Assembly (NCBI RefSeq): GCF_000411555.1
Contig: NZ_KE150486.1
Coordinates: forward strand, 248,001-312,000
Length of the DNA: 64,000 nucleotides
Direction: 5' to 3'
Origin: Atopobium sp. oral taxon 199 str. F0494
GTDB taxonomy: Bacteria; Actinomycetota; Coriobacteriia; Coriobacteriales; Atopobiaceae
Positions 54,183-62,268 of this stretch are shown one piece after another. How positions within the stretch are numbered: position 1 is the stretch's first letter; every line of letters begins with the position of its first letter. Made by a program: the position numbers and the translations under genes. The notes under the pieces were generated by a model. That model saw only the letters and a program-made list of their open reading frames with translations. It was not told where the DNA came from and ran no database searches.

Positions 54183-54252
54183 GAGAAGAACCTTAACCAG
54201 AAAATCTCAACCGGAGAATCTCAATCGAAGAATTTCAACCGAAAAACCTCAA
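54183..54252 (-). repeat. Five-unit 14-base tandem repeat before thyA
   Basis: Units at 54239-54252, 54225-54238, 54211-54224 and 54197-54210, plus a shorter one at 54183-54196. On the minus strand they read TTGAGATTCTCCGG-like. They lie between the NUDIX gene stop and the thyA start. Confidence 0.85.
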
Positions 54253-54276
54253 AGTACCATCTTCCATAGTACTCGA

Positions 54277-54840
54277 TTACAGATGCTGACTCTCAAAAAT
54301 GTCATCCCAAAGGGTGCCGAGTGTCATGACGAGATCCCTGTCGGCCGGAAGCCATGCGACATCGAGAAGCTCGCTTGGAGAAAGCCAGCGAAGCTCTGAG
54401 TGGATGAGCTTGCGCGGCTCTTCGCCAGGCGCCAGGGTGCAAATGAAAACTTCCATGCAAAGATGAAACTCGGGATAGTTATAGTCGACCGTGTCATAAG
54501 GAAGAATAAGCTGCAGCTCAGCGCCAAGTTCTTCACGAATCTCACGACGCAGAGCAGTTTCAGGTGACTCGCCGGCCTCAATCTTTCCGCCGGCAAACTC
54601 CCAAAGACCGCCTTGATCCTGGTCTTCAGAGCGGCATGCGGCCAGAATGGTATTGTCGCGGTAGATGATGGCGGCGACAACGTGTTTGGCAGGTTTGGCG
54701 GATGTGGCAGAAGCGGTTGGTTTAGTAGGTTTGGCGGATGTGCCAGACGTGGTAGGTTTGGCGGATGTGGTGGATGTAACGGGTTTGGCGTGTTTAGCAG
54801 ATGTGGCGGGCCTGCCGGACGCGTTGTTCTTCTCGGTCAT
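54277..54840 (-). CDS. NUDIX hydrolase (MutT-like) with repetitive N-terminus
   Basis: 187 residues. The Nudix box GKIEAGESPETALRREIREE is complete (about 84-106, followed by LGAEL). It resembles 8-oxo-dGTP cleaning MutT enzymes; CRSEDQDQGGLWEFAGG is typical. The first ~50 residues are a low-complexity tail of SAKPT-type repeats encoded by four copies of GGTTTGGCGGATGTG-like DNA (starts at 54692, 54728, 54755, 54782; steps of 36, 27 and 27). Its start overlaps the stop of the thioesterase gene by one base. Confidence 0.9.
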   Translation of the reverse strand: MTEKNNASGRPATSAKHAKPVTSTTSAKPTTSGTSAKPTKPTASATSAKPAKHVVAAIIYRDNTILAACRSEDQDQGGLWEFAGGKIEAGESPETALRREIREELGAELQLILPYDTVDYNYPEFHLCMEVFICTLAPGEEPRKLIHSELRWLSPSELLDVAWLPADRDLVMTLGTLWDDIFESQHL

Positions 54841-55559
54841 TATTTGTCCTCCAGACGAACTATCGCATATGCTTTGCCGGCTGTGTCGTCAAGGGAAACG
54901 CTGATACCTGCTTCATCACGGAAAATGCGAGGCGTGATGCTGTCATCAAGGTGAGCCTGGCGGCGGTACTGCACGATGATGCGATGCAGCCCACAGTAAG
55001 TCTGGCCGGTCTCGCCTAAAGCGTCGAGCGCCATCATGACGTACTGGGCATTATTGACATGCCGGTTGGTGTCGAGATGTTGCTGCGTGACGAGTATGTG
55101 CGGGGCGCTCTGCGCCGAGCCCTTCAGAGAAATACGCTTGGGCATCGGTGGCATTGCAAGGCGGGGCGTTCCGTCCAGGTAGGCCTGTTCGCTTTGGGGA
55201 ATGCGGGTAACTTTGCCGGCGACGGTATCAATCATGTACCACGTGGACTCAGCGCGCAACACAGGAGCGCCCGTATGGTCGCGTATAACAAAGCAGCGTG
55301 ATGCCGAAAGTCCGCTCAGATCGTACGCCCATGTGCCAACGGTGATTTTCTCGCCAAAGCGGGGAAGTCGGGTTATTTCTATCTGCCACGCGGCGAGAAC
55401 CCACGCCAGGCCTTCGTGAGCCAACACATCAAAGCCGCGGTCGATGCTTTCGGAGTGAAATGACGAGCAGTCCTGAAGGTAGTTCATAGCGCTGACAAGC
55501 GACAACGTGCCCGTTTCGTTACACTCACTGTAGCGGACACGGCTTTCAAGGGTATACAT
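54840..55559 (-). CDS. Acyl-ACP thioesterase
   Basis: 239 residues, tandem hot-dog folds. RVRYSECNETGTLSLVSAMN opens the first domain, and HLDTNRHVNNAQYVMMALDA holds the conserved Asn-His of FatA/bacterial acyl-ACP thioesterases in the second. It releases free fatty acids from ACP. It sits upstream of the NUDIX gene in the same minus-strand run. The start ATG at 55559 follows the CmpB-type gene by 19 bases. Confidence 0.9.
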   Translation of the reverse strand: MYTLESRVRYSECNETGTLSLVSAMNYLQDCSSFHSESIDRGFDVLAHEGLAWVLAAWQIEITRLPRFGEKITVGTWAYDLSGLSASRCFVIRDHTGAPVLRAESTWYMIDTVAGKVTRIPQSEQAYLDGTPRLAMPPMPKRISLKGSAQSAPHILVTQQHLDTNRHVNNAQYVMMALDALGETGQTYCGLHRIIVQYRRQAHLDDSITPRIFRDEAGISVSLDDTAGKAYAIVRLEDK

Positions 55560-55578
55560 GGAACTCCAATGCGAATTG

Positions 55579-56208
55579 TTACATGCGAGAGCGAATATGC
55601 GTGCGAATCTCTTGGGCGAGAAGAGCCGTTCGCGCGGAGCCGGCGGGCGTGAGGTAGATCAGGCTCGCCGCGGTATCGATAAAGTAGGCAAGTCCGACAA
55701 TGCCTGCCAGAATGTTTAGCGTATCAATCGGAACCAGCGAGAACAAGGACAGCAGTCCCGGCGCGATAAAAAAGACTGTCACCACGGAAAACGCTCCAAA
55801 CACAAGCGAGGCCTGTGGGCAGACGCGACCTTTGATGTTATAGCGAAACATCGAGTAGTCCCACCACGTACGATGAAAGCGCCGCTCCAGGATAAGGCCT
55901 GTGGAATACTCCAGAATGGTCGCCATGAGGCCACCTAGAACAAAGACGAGCACGGGATTGTCGAGACTTCCAAGCGTGATCCAGACGGACACCGCGCCGA
56001 CGCCGTAGATAGGACAGCTAGGGCCAAAGAGGAAGCCGCGGCGCGAAAAGCCGTGCTCGACCAAGGAGCAATAAGCGGTTTCGTATATCCAGCCTCCCAC
56101 CGAAATGATGGCAAACATGAGGATAACCTGGGGGATCATCTGCCTTAAGATGCCCCACCCAAGATCAACGGCGAGAAGACCCGAAAAAGCAGCGATAATC
56201 GACTCCAT
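55579..56208 (-). CDS. Putative ABC_trans_CmpB-type membrane protein
   Basis: 209 residues from the ATG at 56208, with AGGTGG upstream. Several membrane helices and the signature run FGPSCPIYGVGAV, LEYSTGLILERRFHRTWWDY and GRVCPQASLVFG fit the CmpB-like family (Pfam PF06541). Function is unknown in the family despite the transporter name. The start overlaps the HD gene stop by one base. Confidence 0.82.
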   Translation of the reverse strand: MESIIAAFSGLLAVDLGWGILRQMIPQVILMFAIISVGGWIYETAYCSLVEHGFSRRGFLFGPSCPIYGVGAVSVWITLGSLDNPVLVFVLGGLMATILEYSTGLILERRFHRTWWDYSMFRYNIKGRVCPQASLVFGAFSVVTVFFIAPGLLSLFSLVPIDTLNILAGIVGLAYFIDTAASLIYLTPAGSARTALLAQEIRTHIRSRM

Positions 56209-56723
56209 TAGCGACCACCTTTTGCGTAGGGGTTGCCAAACATCGTTTCGGCTGACGAACACAGTTTGTCACAGGCCGAGACAATCCACGCTTCTTTGCT
56301 GCGTGGCGGAATGGGAACCAGCGGAAACATGTGATGCAGGATAATGTCTTGTTCAAGAGGAGACAGATCGGGAAAATCCGCTCGGGCGTTATTGAGCGCG
56401 TGGCGGGGATGGGTGAATCCATGCCATTTGTCGGGAGCGGCCTTGCAATCATGCCAGTCGTAGAGGTAGTAGTCGTGAAGCAGAGCTCCGCGCACCAGCT
56501 CGCCCTCGCTGACCTGTATTCCGCTTGAAAGCGCTGTAAACAGGCTGGTATACGCGACGGCAATGACGTGGTCGAGCGTGGTGGTGGTGCCGTGCTGCAC
56601 AAAAGCCGCCAGCTGATACAGGCGTCCCGACTGCAGGGTCGGGCGTGCAAGCTCATCGAACTTCTCGCGTATTTCGGCAATCTCTACCAAGACATCCCTT
56701 TGCCATGTGCTGTTCTGACGCAT
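56208..56723 (-). CDS. HD-domain phosphohydrolase
   Basis: 171 residues from the ATG at 56723; a TTG at 56756 is also possible. Metal-binding HD pattern: His in TTLDHVIA, HD in GALLHDYYLYDW, His in HGFTHPRHAL and in DIILHHMFP, Asp in SACDK. Likely a nucleotide or phosphate-ester hydrolase with unknown substrate. It leads the CmpB-thioesterase-NUDIX run. No clear ribosome-binding site is seen. Confidence 0.8.
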   Translation of the reverse strand: MRQNSTWQRDVLVEIAEIREKFDELARPTLQSGRLYQLAAFVQHGTTTTLDHVIAVAYTSLFTALSSGIQVSEGELVRGALLHDYYLYDWHDCKAAPDKWHGFTHPRHALNNARADFPDLSPLEQDIILHHMFPLVPIPPRSKEAWIVSACDKLCSSAETMFGNPYAKGGR

Positions 56724-56938
56724 AAAAGAGTAGCGAGAAAAGAGGCGCTGCGTCAACGTTTTTTGCCGTTATATGACAATATTGTAAGAATCGCTGTCCT
56801 TGTAAAAACTATGCTACGCGTAAGAATCGCGCCGCGGCGTCACGGCCGCTGTGTGGTGACACGGCGCTACAGCGCTACAGCGGTACGCTTGCCGTGCGAT
56901 AACACGGTGCCACGTTGAGAGGAGCTCAGCGCCTGAGT

Positions 56939-57859
56939 TTATTGCTGCGCGTACGGACTCATGGAGTCAACAATGACTGTACACGCCTTTGGCAGCACCC
57001 GTGCGTCAAGTGCGCGAGCCTCGTCGGGAAAGACCTCTCCGTCGACTTCAACGGGAATTGGCGAGGATATCTCAATGTGGATTTCTCGCCCGTGAAAGCC
57101 CTCGATATGGGGACGCCCCAGCGTTTTTCCGCTGCGATCAAAAATGCCGGTAAAGAGAGGCTTCACCAACTCAGCTGTCATCTTGGTTTCAAGAACGATG
57201 ACGCTGAGGAGTCCGTCGTCCATACGAACTCCCGGAAGAAGCTCAATATCCGCCTGGAACTTGGCGCTGTTTGCTATCAGGCAGGCGATTCCTTGGCGCT
57301 CATACGTGATGCCGTCAACGGTGATTGTGAATGTCTGAACATCTGGAGTGAGATTGGAAAGGGCAGCGGTGAAGTAGGCTGCCTCTCCGAAGATCTTTTT
57401 GTGCGGGATAGCAGTACGCATAAGCTGGGCGTCAAGGCCGCTGCCCGCCATGAGGGCGATGCCGTGCGTGTGAGCGACGCCGGTCTCGGAGATCCATGAA
57501 ATTTCGCCAAGGTCAAGCTTCGTTGTGTGTCCACGCCTGACCGCAAGCGCGAGAGCGGCTGGCTCGTGAGCGTTGCCGATGCTTGCGCAAATCAGGTTTG
57601 CCGTGCCGGAAGGAAAGACGCATACGGGAACGCTGCTTCCGCGAAGCGCATACATCAGATGGGCAACTGTTCCATCGCCGCCTGAAATGATGATACGATC
57701 AAATGATTCCGCATCAAAGACGGCTTGCTGAGGTATCCAGGAATCATCCATGATGCGCATAACGCATTCATCGCCACCCTCAAGCAGCGCTCGCTCGAAC
57801 TCATATACGGCGTCGGAGCCGAATCCGGATTGTGGATTATGGATGATAAGGGAACGCAT
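56939..57859 (-). CDS. Diacylglycerol/lipid kinase family protein
   Basis: 306 residues from the ATG at 57859, with AAGGAG four bases upstream. IIHNPQSG, the nucleotide motif SGGDGTVAHLMY (about 79) and FPSGTANLICASIGN match DagK/YegS/LCB5 kinases. The C-terminal beta-sandwich ends with EVDGEVFP. It would phosphorylate diacylglycerol or another lipid at the membrane. It is divergent from rnd, only 47 bases away. Confidence 0.9.
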   Translation of the reverse strand: MRSLIIHNPQSGFGSDAVYEFERALLEGGDECVMRIMDDSWIPQQAVFDAESFDRIIISGGDGTVAHLMYALRGSSVPVCVFPSGTANLICASIGNAHEPAALALAVRRGHTTKLDLGEISWISETGVAHTHGIALMAGSGLDAQLMRTAIPHKKIFGEAAYFTAALSNLTPDVQTFTITVDGITYERQGIACLIANSAKFQADIELLPGVRMDDGLLSVIVLETKMTAELVKPLFTGIFDRSGKTLGRPHIEGFHGREIHIEISSPIPVEVDGEVFPDEARALDARVLPKACTVIVDSMSPYAQQ

Positions 57860-57906
57860 AAGACTCCTTAGGGCTGACACGTATATTGGGTATCATTAAA
57901 AGCGGC

Positions 57907-57978
57907 ATGTCCGGCACGTCTGTCATGTCTATCGTGTCCGGCATGTCTGTCGTGTTTGTCATGTCTGCTATATCTGAT
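57907..57978 (+). repeat. Four 18-base units each starting with ATG at the rnd 5' end
   Basis: Units at 57907, 57925, 57943 and 57961 follow ATGTCTGTCGTGTCTGTC. All four ATG are in the rnd frame, giving MSGTSV, MSIVSG, MSVVFV and MSAISD. Confidence 0.85.
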
Positions 57979-59139
57979 GGTAGCGTAACTGTCGTCGAAT
58001 GGGATGCTTTGTATATATCTACGCAAGAAGAACTTGCTTCGTTTTGTGCCCGAGCCGCGCATGCGCGTGTGCTCGCTGTTGACACGGAGTTTCTCCGCGA
58101 GAAAACCTATTATCCGCAGCTGTGCCTTGTACAGGTTTCAACTGGAGAGGAGATTGCGGCGATAGACCCTCTACGCATCAACAATCTCTCTCCGCTCAAG
58201 GCACTTCTCGAAGATGAAGCCATCATAAAGGTTATCCATGCCTGTTCACAGGATCTTGAGGTGCTCCTTGAGGGTATGAATTGCGCCTGCGCGCCGGTTT
58301 TTGACACGCAGCTCGCAGCGGCGTTTTTAGGCATGCGCCAACAGGCGAGTTACGCCTCTGTGGTTGAGCGTTATACCGGTGTTCACCTGGCTAAGGCGGA
58401 ATCTCTGACGGATTGGTCGCGGCGGCCCCTCGATCCCGAACAGCTCACCTATGCCGAGGATGACGTTCGGTATCTGCCGGATATCTACCGTCAAATGTAC
58501 GACCGTCTCGTTAAGACGGACCGCCTGGGATGGCTTATGCCCGAGATGAACGACTACACCGTCATTGAGCACTTCAGGCGCGACCCGCGCGAGGCCTATC
58601 TGCATCTCAAACGGTCAAGTTCGTTGACCAGAAGACAGATGGCTATAGCAAGGGAGGTATGTGCGTGGCGAGAAGCCCTTGCCGCCCGGCGCAACGTCCC
58701 GCGCAAATGGATCCTCTCCGATGAGGTGTTGGTGGAACTGTGCCGCCGCGTGCCGGGTACGCCCGAGAAGCTCCATAAGATCCGTGGGACGGAATCTCTC
58801 TCGCAAGAGTCTGTGAGTAAGCTTTTGCATGCTATCAGAAGGGGAAAAGAGCTTCCTGCAGAGCTCTGTCCGGCCATTGAGCACCACACCCGTCCCGCCA
58901 TGGGAGCTGAGGGTGTTATCGACCTCATGTACGCGCTGGTCAAGATTGTGGCCGAAAAAGAGGGGATAGCCCCTCAGCTGATTGCCAATAAGGGAGATCT
59001 GGCGGATCTCTTGGCGCAAAAAGAGGACGCGAAGCTTGCGGGCGGCTGGCGGTTTGAAGTGGTTGGCAAAGAGCTTCTCGGTCTGCTTGCAGGTGAAGTG
59101 GGCCTTACCGTCAAAAATGGTCGCGTGGAGCTTCTCTAA
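57907..59139 (+). CDS. rnd: Ribonuclease D
   Basis: 410 residues if the first ATG is used; the true start is ambiguous among four repeated in-frame ATG (57907, 57925, 57943, 57961). DEDDy exonuclease residues are in VLAVDTEFLR, IHACSQDLEVL and YAEDDVRYLPD. An HRDC domain lies around residues 245-320 (REVCAWREALAARRNVPRKW), with a second helical domain after it. It trims tRNA and other RNA 3' ends. The region before YISTQEEL is not part of the usual fold. The 3' end is copied by a 58-base repeat. Confidence 0.93.
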   Translation: MSGTSVMSIVSGMSVVFVMSAISDGSVTVVEWDALYISTQEELASFCARAAHARVLAVDTEFLREKTYYPQLCLVQVSTGEEIAAIDPLRINNLSPLKALLEDEAIIKVIHACSQDLEVLLEGMNCACAPVFDTQLAAAFLGMRQQASYASVVERYTGVHLAKAESLTDWSRRPLDPEQLTYAEDDVRYLPDIYRQMYDRLVKTDRLGWLMPEMNDYTVIEHFRRDPREAYLHLKRSSSLTRRQMAIAREVCAWREALAARRNVPRKWILSDEVLVELCRRVPGTPEKLHKIRGTESLSQESVSKLLHAIRRGKELPAELCPAIEHHTRPAMGAEGVIDLMYALVKIVAEKEGIAPQLIANKGDLADLLAQKEDAKLAGGWRFEVVGKELLGLLAGEVGLTVKNGRVELL

Positions 59140-59243
59140 GGGAGATACGCTCGCAGACGGTGCTCCCGGGGAGATACACCCATAGGAGGCTCTCTGAGGA
59201 GGCGCGCTCGCAGACGGCGTCCCGGGGACGCACTCGCGAGCGG
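59127..59243 (+). repeat. Two-unit ~58-base repeat at the rnd 3' end
   Basis: Unit 1 (59127-59184) holds the last codons and stop TAA (59137-59139). Unit 2 (from 59185) repeats GGAG(G/C)..CTCT, CGCTCGCAGACGG and TCCCGGGG, with TGA at the same offset (59195-59197). Confidence 0.85.
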
Positions 59244-59303
59244 TAATCTGATTGTTGTCCGGTACAAAGGGTACACTTCTTTCAATCGAATGATTGGAGA
59301 GTG

Positions 59304-59993
59304 ATGTATTACTACGGTGGTTCGGACATGTTTTATTGGGTGCTTGTGCTGGGGTCTTTGGCGCTTGGCGGCTTAGCTCAGCTGTACATCCACAGCATGT
59401 ATAAGAAATGGTCGCGAGTTTCCTCTGGCATACAGGGCACGGGCGCCGATGTGGCGCGGCGTATGCTTGACGACGAGGGCGCAAAAAACGTTGGCATTGA
59501 GCGCATCGAGGGCAATCTTACGGACAATTATGACCCGCGCAGCAACGTCTTGCATCTCTCCGATGCAAACTTTGAAGAAAGCTCGGTAGCGTCTATCGCG
59601 GTTGCCTGTCACGAGGCCGGACACGCGGTGCAGACGGCGCGCGGCTTTTGGCCTGCCCGCTTGCGCTCTGCGCTGGTTCCTGTAGTCAACCTCGCCTCGG
59701 CAGCGTGGATCTACGTTTTTATCGCCGGCGTATGGTTTAGGATTGCCGGCGCGACGCAGATAGCTATTTTGCTGTATGCCGCAACTGTGCTCTTCCAAAT
59801 TGTGACGCTGCCGGTTGAGATTGACGCGTCAAGGCGCGGTCTTGCCTATTTGGGCGCCCATGTTCCTTCGACGTTCAATAAGAATGGCGCTCGACAAGTG
59901 CTGGTAGCTGCCGCTCTGACCTATGTGGCTGCTGCGCTCGTGTCCGCAATTCAGCTGCTCTATCTGATTTCAAATAGCCGTAGCAGGGATTAA
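59304..59993 (+). CDS. Membrane zinc metallopeptidase (YugP/Zn_peptidase_2)
   Basis: 229 residues from the ATG at 59304; a GTG three bases upstream is in frame. The zinc motif HEAGH is at 103-107 in VACHEAGHAVQ, with the third-ligand Glu in LPVEIDASRRG. Hydrophobic helices lie at the N-terminus (about 8-28), about 120-160 and the C-terminus. The substrate is unknown. The stop is one base before xseA, so the two are co-translated. Confidence 0.9.
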   Translation: MYYYGGSDMFYWVLVLGSLALGGLAQLYIHSMYKKWSRVSSGIQGTGADVARRMLDDEGAKNVGIERIEGNLTDNYDPRSNVLHLSDANFEESSVASIAVACHEAGHAVQTARGFWPARLRSALVPVVNLASAAWIYVFIAGVWFRIAGATQIAILLYAATVLFQIVTLPVEIDASRRGLAYLGAHVPSTFNKNGARQVLVAAALTYVAAALVSAIQLLYLISNSRSRD

Positions 59994-59994
59994 T

Positions 59995-61362
59995 ATGACT
60001 TGGACTGTACCGGACGCCTCCGTTAAGGAAAGAAAAGAGCCTGAGCCGCTTTCCGTTTCCGAAGCTATTATCGTCATCAAAGAAAGTATCGCTACCATTC
60101 CGCTGTTGACGGTAGTGGGAGAGGTAAGCGGCTTCAGGGGTCCAAACGCTCGCAGCGGCCACTGTTACTTTGACCTTAAAGACGCAAGCGCCAGCATGGC
60201 GGCTATCGTATGGAAGGGCATCTATCTTGCCAGCGGCGTTAAGCTTCGCGATGGCATGAAAGTGCAGGTTACTGGTCGCTATGACGTCTACAAGGGCTCC
60301 GGCAAGCTTTCCTTTGTAGCAACGTCTCTTACCGTTGCTGGTGAGGGAGATTTGCGGCAAAAAGTCGCCGAGCTTGCAAAGAAGCTTGAGCGAGAAGGAC
60401 TGATGGATGAGGACCACAAGCGTTCTATCCCTCGCTTTTGTACACGCATTGGCGTGGTGACATCTCTTTCCGGCAGCGTTATAGAGGATGTTAAACGTAC
60501 GCTTGCGCGGCGCAATCCTCTCGTTGAGATTGAGGTGACGGGCACCGCCGTACAAGGCGAGCATGCACCCGCAACCATTGTTCGCGCTCTTGGTGTTGCG
60601 GCATCCACAAACCCTGACGCCATACTGCTTGTTCGAGGCGGCGGATCGTTTGAAGATCTCATGTGCTTTAACGATGAGTCAGTCGCCCGCGCAGTCGCCG
60701 CGTCGCCGGTACCCGTCATTAGCGGCATCGGCCATGAGCCCGATGTCACTATTGTGGATATAGTGTCAGACCGGCGTACGTCAACGCCAACGGCCGCGGC
60801 TGAGTCGGTGGCGCCGTCCATCAGTGAGCTTCAGATGGCCTTCAACGATCGCGTATCCCGGCTTGCGGGAGCTATGGAGGCGATTCTTTCTGAATATGCC
60901 CAGGTGACAGATGGTGCTTCTCGCCGCGCGGACCTTGCTGTACAAAACAACCTTCGGCAGTGGCGGATTCGTTTTGAGGCTTTGGCTGAGCGGAAGTGTC
61001 TTTCCGATCCGATGTATCTGTTTGTTTCGCGTCGGACCGATCTGCTTCAGACGGAGCAGCGACTGCATGACGCGCTTCCGCTGGCGTTGGAAAGAAAGAA
61101 ACAGACGCTGGGGCATGCATCCGAGCGCCTGCAGACAGCAGGTACAAAGCTGCTTGTTCCGTATGAAGGGCAGCTTGGCGTTATGGCGGGCAAGCTCGAG
61201 GCGCTTTCGCCTCTGAAAGTCTTGGGACGCGGCTACGCGCTTGCCGTTGATAGCTGCGGACATGTTCTCAAGCGGTCGCGTGACGTTCAGGCGGGCCAAA
61301 CCATAGAGGTGCGCCTTGCCGAAGGCTCGCTTGCGGCGCGTGTGACAGAAGTTGCAGAATAA
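59995..61362 (+). CDS. xseA: Exodeoxyribonuclease VII large subunit
   Basis: 455 residues. An N-terminal OB fold (to about 125, with SGHCYFDLKDASASM) is followed by the catalytic domain with VRGGGSFEDLMCFND and GIGHEPDVTIVDIVSDRRTS. A long helical region then leads to the C-terminal ALGRGYA-like segment, here VLGRGYALAVDS. It degrades single-stranded DNA with XseB, encoded 39 bases downstream. Confidence 0.96.
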   Translation: MTWTVPDASVKERKEPEPLSVSEAIIVIKESIATIPLLTVVGEVSGFRGPNARSGHCYFDLKDASASMAAIVWKGIYLASGVKLRDGMKVQVTGRYDVYKGSGKLSFVATSLTVAGEGDLRQKVAELAKKLEREGLMDEDHKRSIPRFCTRIGVVTSLSGSVIEDVKRTLARRNPLVEIEVTGTAVQGEHAPATIVRALGVAASTNPDAILLVRGGGSFEDLMCFNDESVARAVAASPVPVISGIGHEPDVTIVDIVSDRRTSTPTAAAESVAPSISELQMAFNDRVSRLAGAMEAILSEYAQVTDGASRRADLAVQNNLRQWRIRFEALAERKCLSDPMYLFVSRRTDLLQTEQRLHDALPLALERKKQTLGHASERLQTAGTKLLVPYEGQLGVMAGKLEALSPLKVLGRGYALAVDSCGHVLKRSRDVQAGQTIEVRLAEGSLAARVTEVAE

Positions 61363-61401
61363 GGTAAAAAGGCGCGAGCATTGCGCCGAGAGGAGACAGA
61401 T

Positions 61402-61665
61402 ATGACAGAGAAAAAACAAGACGAACTTACGTTCAAGGATGCTTCCATTGAGCTGGAGCAGATTGTTCGTCAGCTGGAAGGAACCGATCTTGAACTTGAG
61501 GAATCGCTCGCGTTGTATACGCGTGGCGTTGAGCTGGTAAAGGATTTGCGCAATCGCCTGGATACCGCGGAGCAAAAGGTTAAGGTTCTTCTGGACGCTT
61601 CTGAGGCTGGCTCTGCAATCTCCGATACTACAGCCGCACCTTCTACGGCCTATGTTGACGAATAA
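61402..61665 (+). CDS. xseB: Exodeoxyribonuclease VII small subunit
   Basis: 87 residues from the ATG at 61402, with GAGAGGAG upstream. LTFKDASIELEQIVRQLEG and LEESLALYTRGVELVKDL are the helical family motif. The C-terminal 20 residues (Ser/Thr/Ala) are variable. The tail and stop are duplicated immediately downstream. Confidence 0.95.
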   Translation: MTEKKQDELTFKDASIELEQIVRQLEGTDLELEESLALYTRGVELVKDLRNRLDTAEQKVKVLLDASEAGSAISDTTAAPSTAYVDE

Positions 61666-61695
61666 GCCTTCTACGGCCTATGTTGTGACGAATAC
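61639..61695 (+). repeat. Duplicated xseB 3' end
   Basis: Unit 1 (61639-61666) contains the last codons and TAA. Unit 2 (61667-61695) repeats it almost exactly with a two-base insertion and no in-register stop. Confidence 0.9.
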
Positions 61696-61732
61696 ATGGT
61701 ATTAAGCGCGTTTGAAGGCAGAGGAGAGCCGA

Positions 61733-62083
61733 ATGTCTGATTGCATCTTTTGTAAGCTTGCCAACGGCGAGATTCCGACCGAGTTTCTCTATGAAGATGA
61801 ACATGTCGTAGCGTTTCGAGACGCCAGTCCGCTTGCACCTGTGCATGTGTTAGTTGTTCCTAAAGCGCATCATCGGGATATCCTTGATAATGTTCCTGCT
61901 CAGACGCTTGCTTCTGTGGCCGAAGCAATCAAGACGGTAGTTGATACAACCGGTATTCGCGATTCCGGTTTTCGCGTCATCACCAATACGGGTAAAGAGG
62001 GCGGTCAATCCGTCATGCACCTGCATTTCCACATTCTGGGAGGCCGGCCTCTTAACGCGACCTTTGGAGAAGAAGAGCTCTAG
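61733..62083 (+). CDS. HIT-family nucleotide hydrolase
   Basis: 116 residues from the ATG at 61733, with GAGGAG upstream. SDCIFCKLANGEIPTEFLY and the catalytic triad MHLHFHIL (about 100) identify a HINT-type protein. Cys in CIFC may bind zinc. Members cleave nucleotide phosphoramidates. The stop region is copied once downstream. Confidence 0.95.
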   Translation: MSDCIFCKLANGEIPTEFLYEDEHVVAFRDASPLAPVHVLVVPKAHHRDILDNVPAQTLASVAEAIKTVVDTTGIRDSGFRVITNTGKEGGQSVMHLHFHILGGRPLNATFGEEEL

Positions 62084-62107
62084 GGCGCAGAAGGACGTCT
62101 AAGGCGT
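62071..62107 (+). repeat. Duplicated HIT gene 3' end
   Basis: Unit 1 AGAAGAGCTCTAGGGCGC (62071-62088, stop TAG) and unit 2 AGAAGGACGTCTAAGGCGT (62089-62107, TAA one base later in the unit). Confidence 0.75.
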
Positions 62108-62268
62108 GGGGGAGAATCTGGGGTGTTTTTCGCTTCGCAGGTTTCGGATTGCTCGATGGTTGCGTCTAAACTAAAAAAGTTAAACGACCGCAAAGCGTTA
62201 GGGGAGTATGATGTCTTGCGGTGAGTAAGTTGCGGGGGCGCGCTTTGCCCTTTGAGAAAAGGAGAGAC

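Noticed and set aside
56820..56938. Tail repeat after the lipid kinase gene
   Set aside because: Words such as CACGG and GCTACAGC recur, but the units cannot be aligned with a steady period, so I did not list it with the other stop-codon repeats.
62084..62268. pta gene or promoter array before ackA
   Set aside because: The 185-base gap is too short for pta. TATGAT at 62207 has no properly spaced -35, so no promoter was listed.
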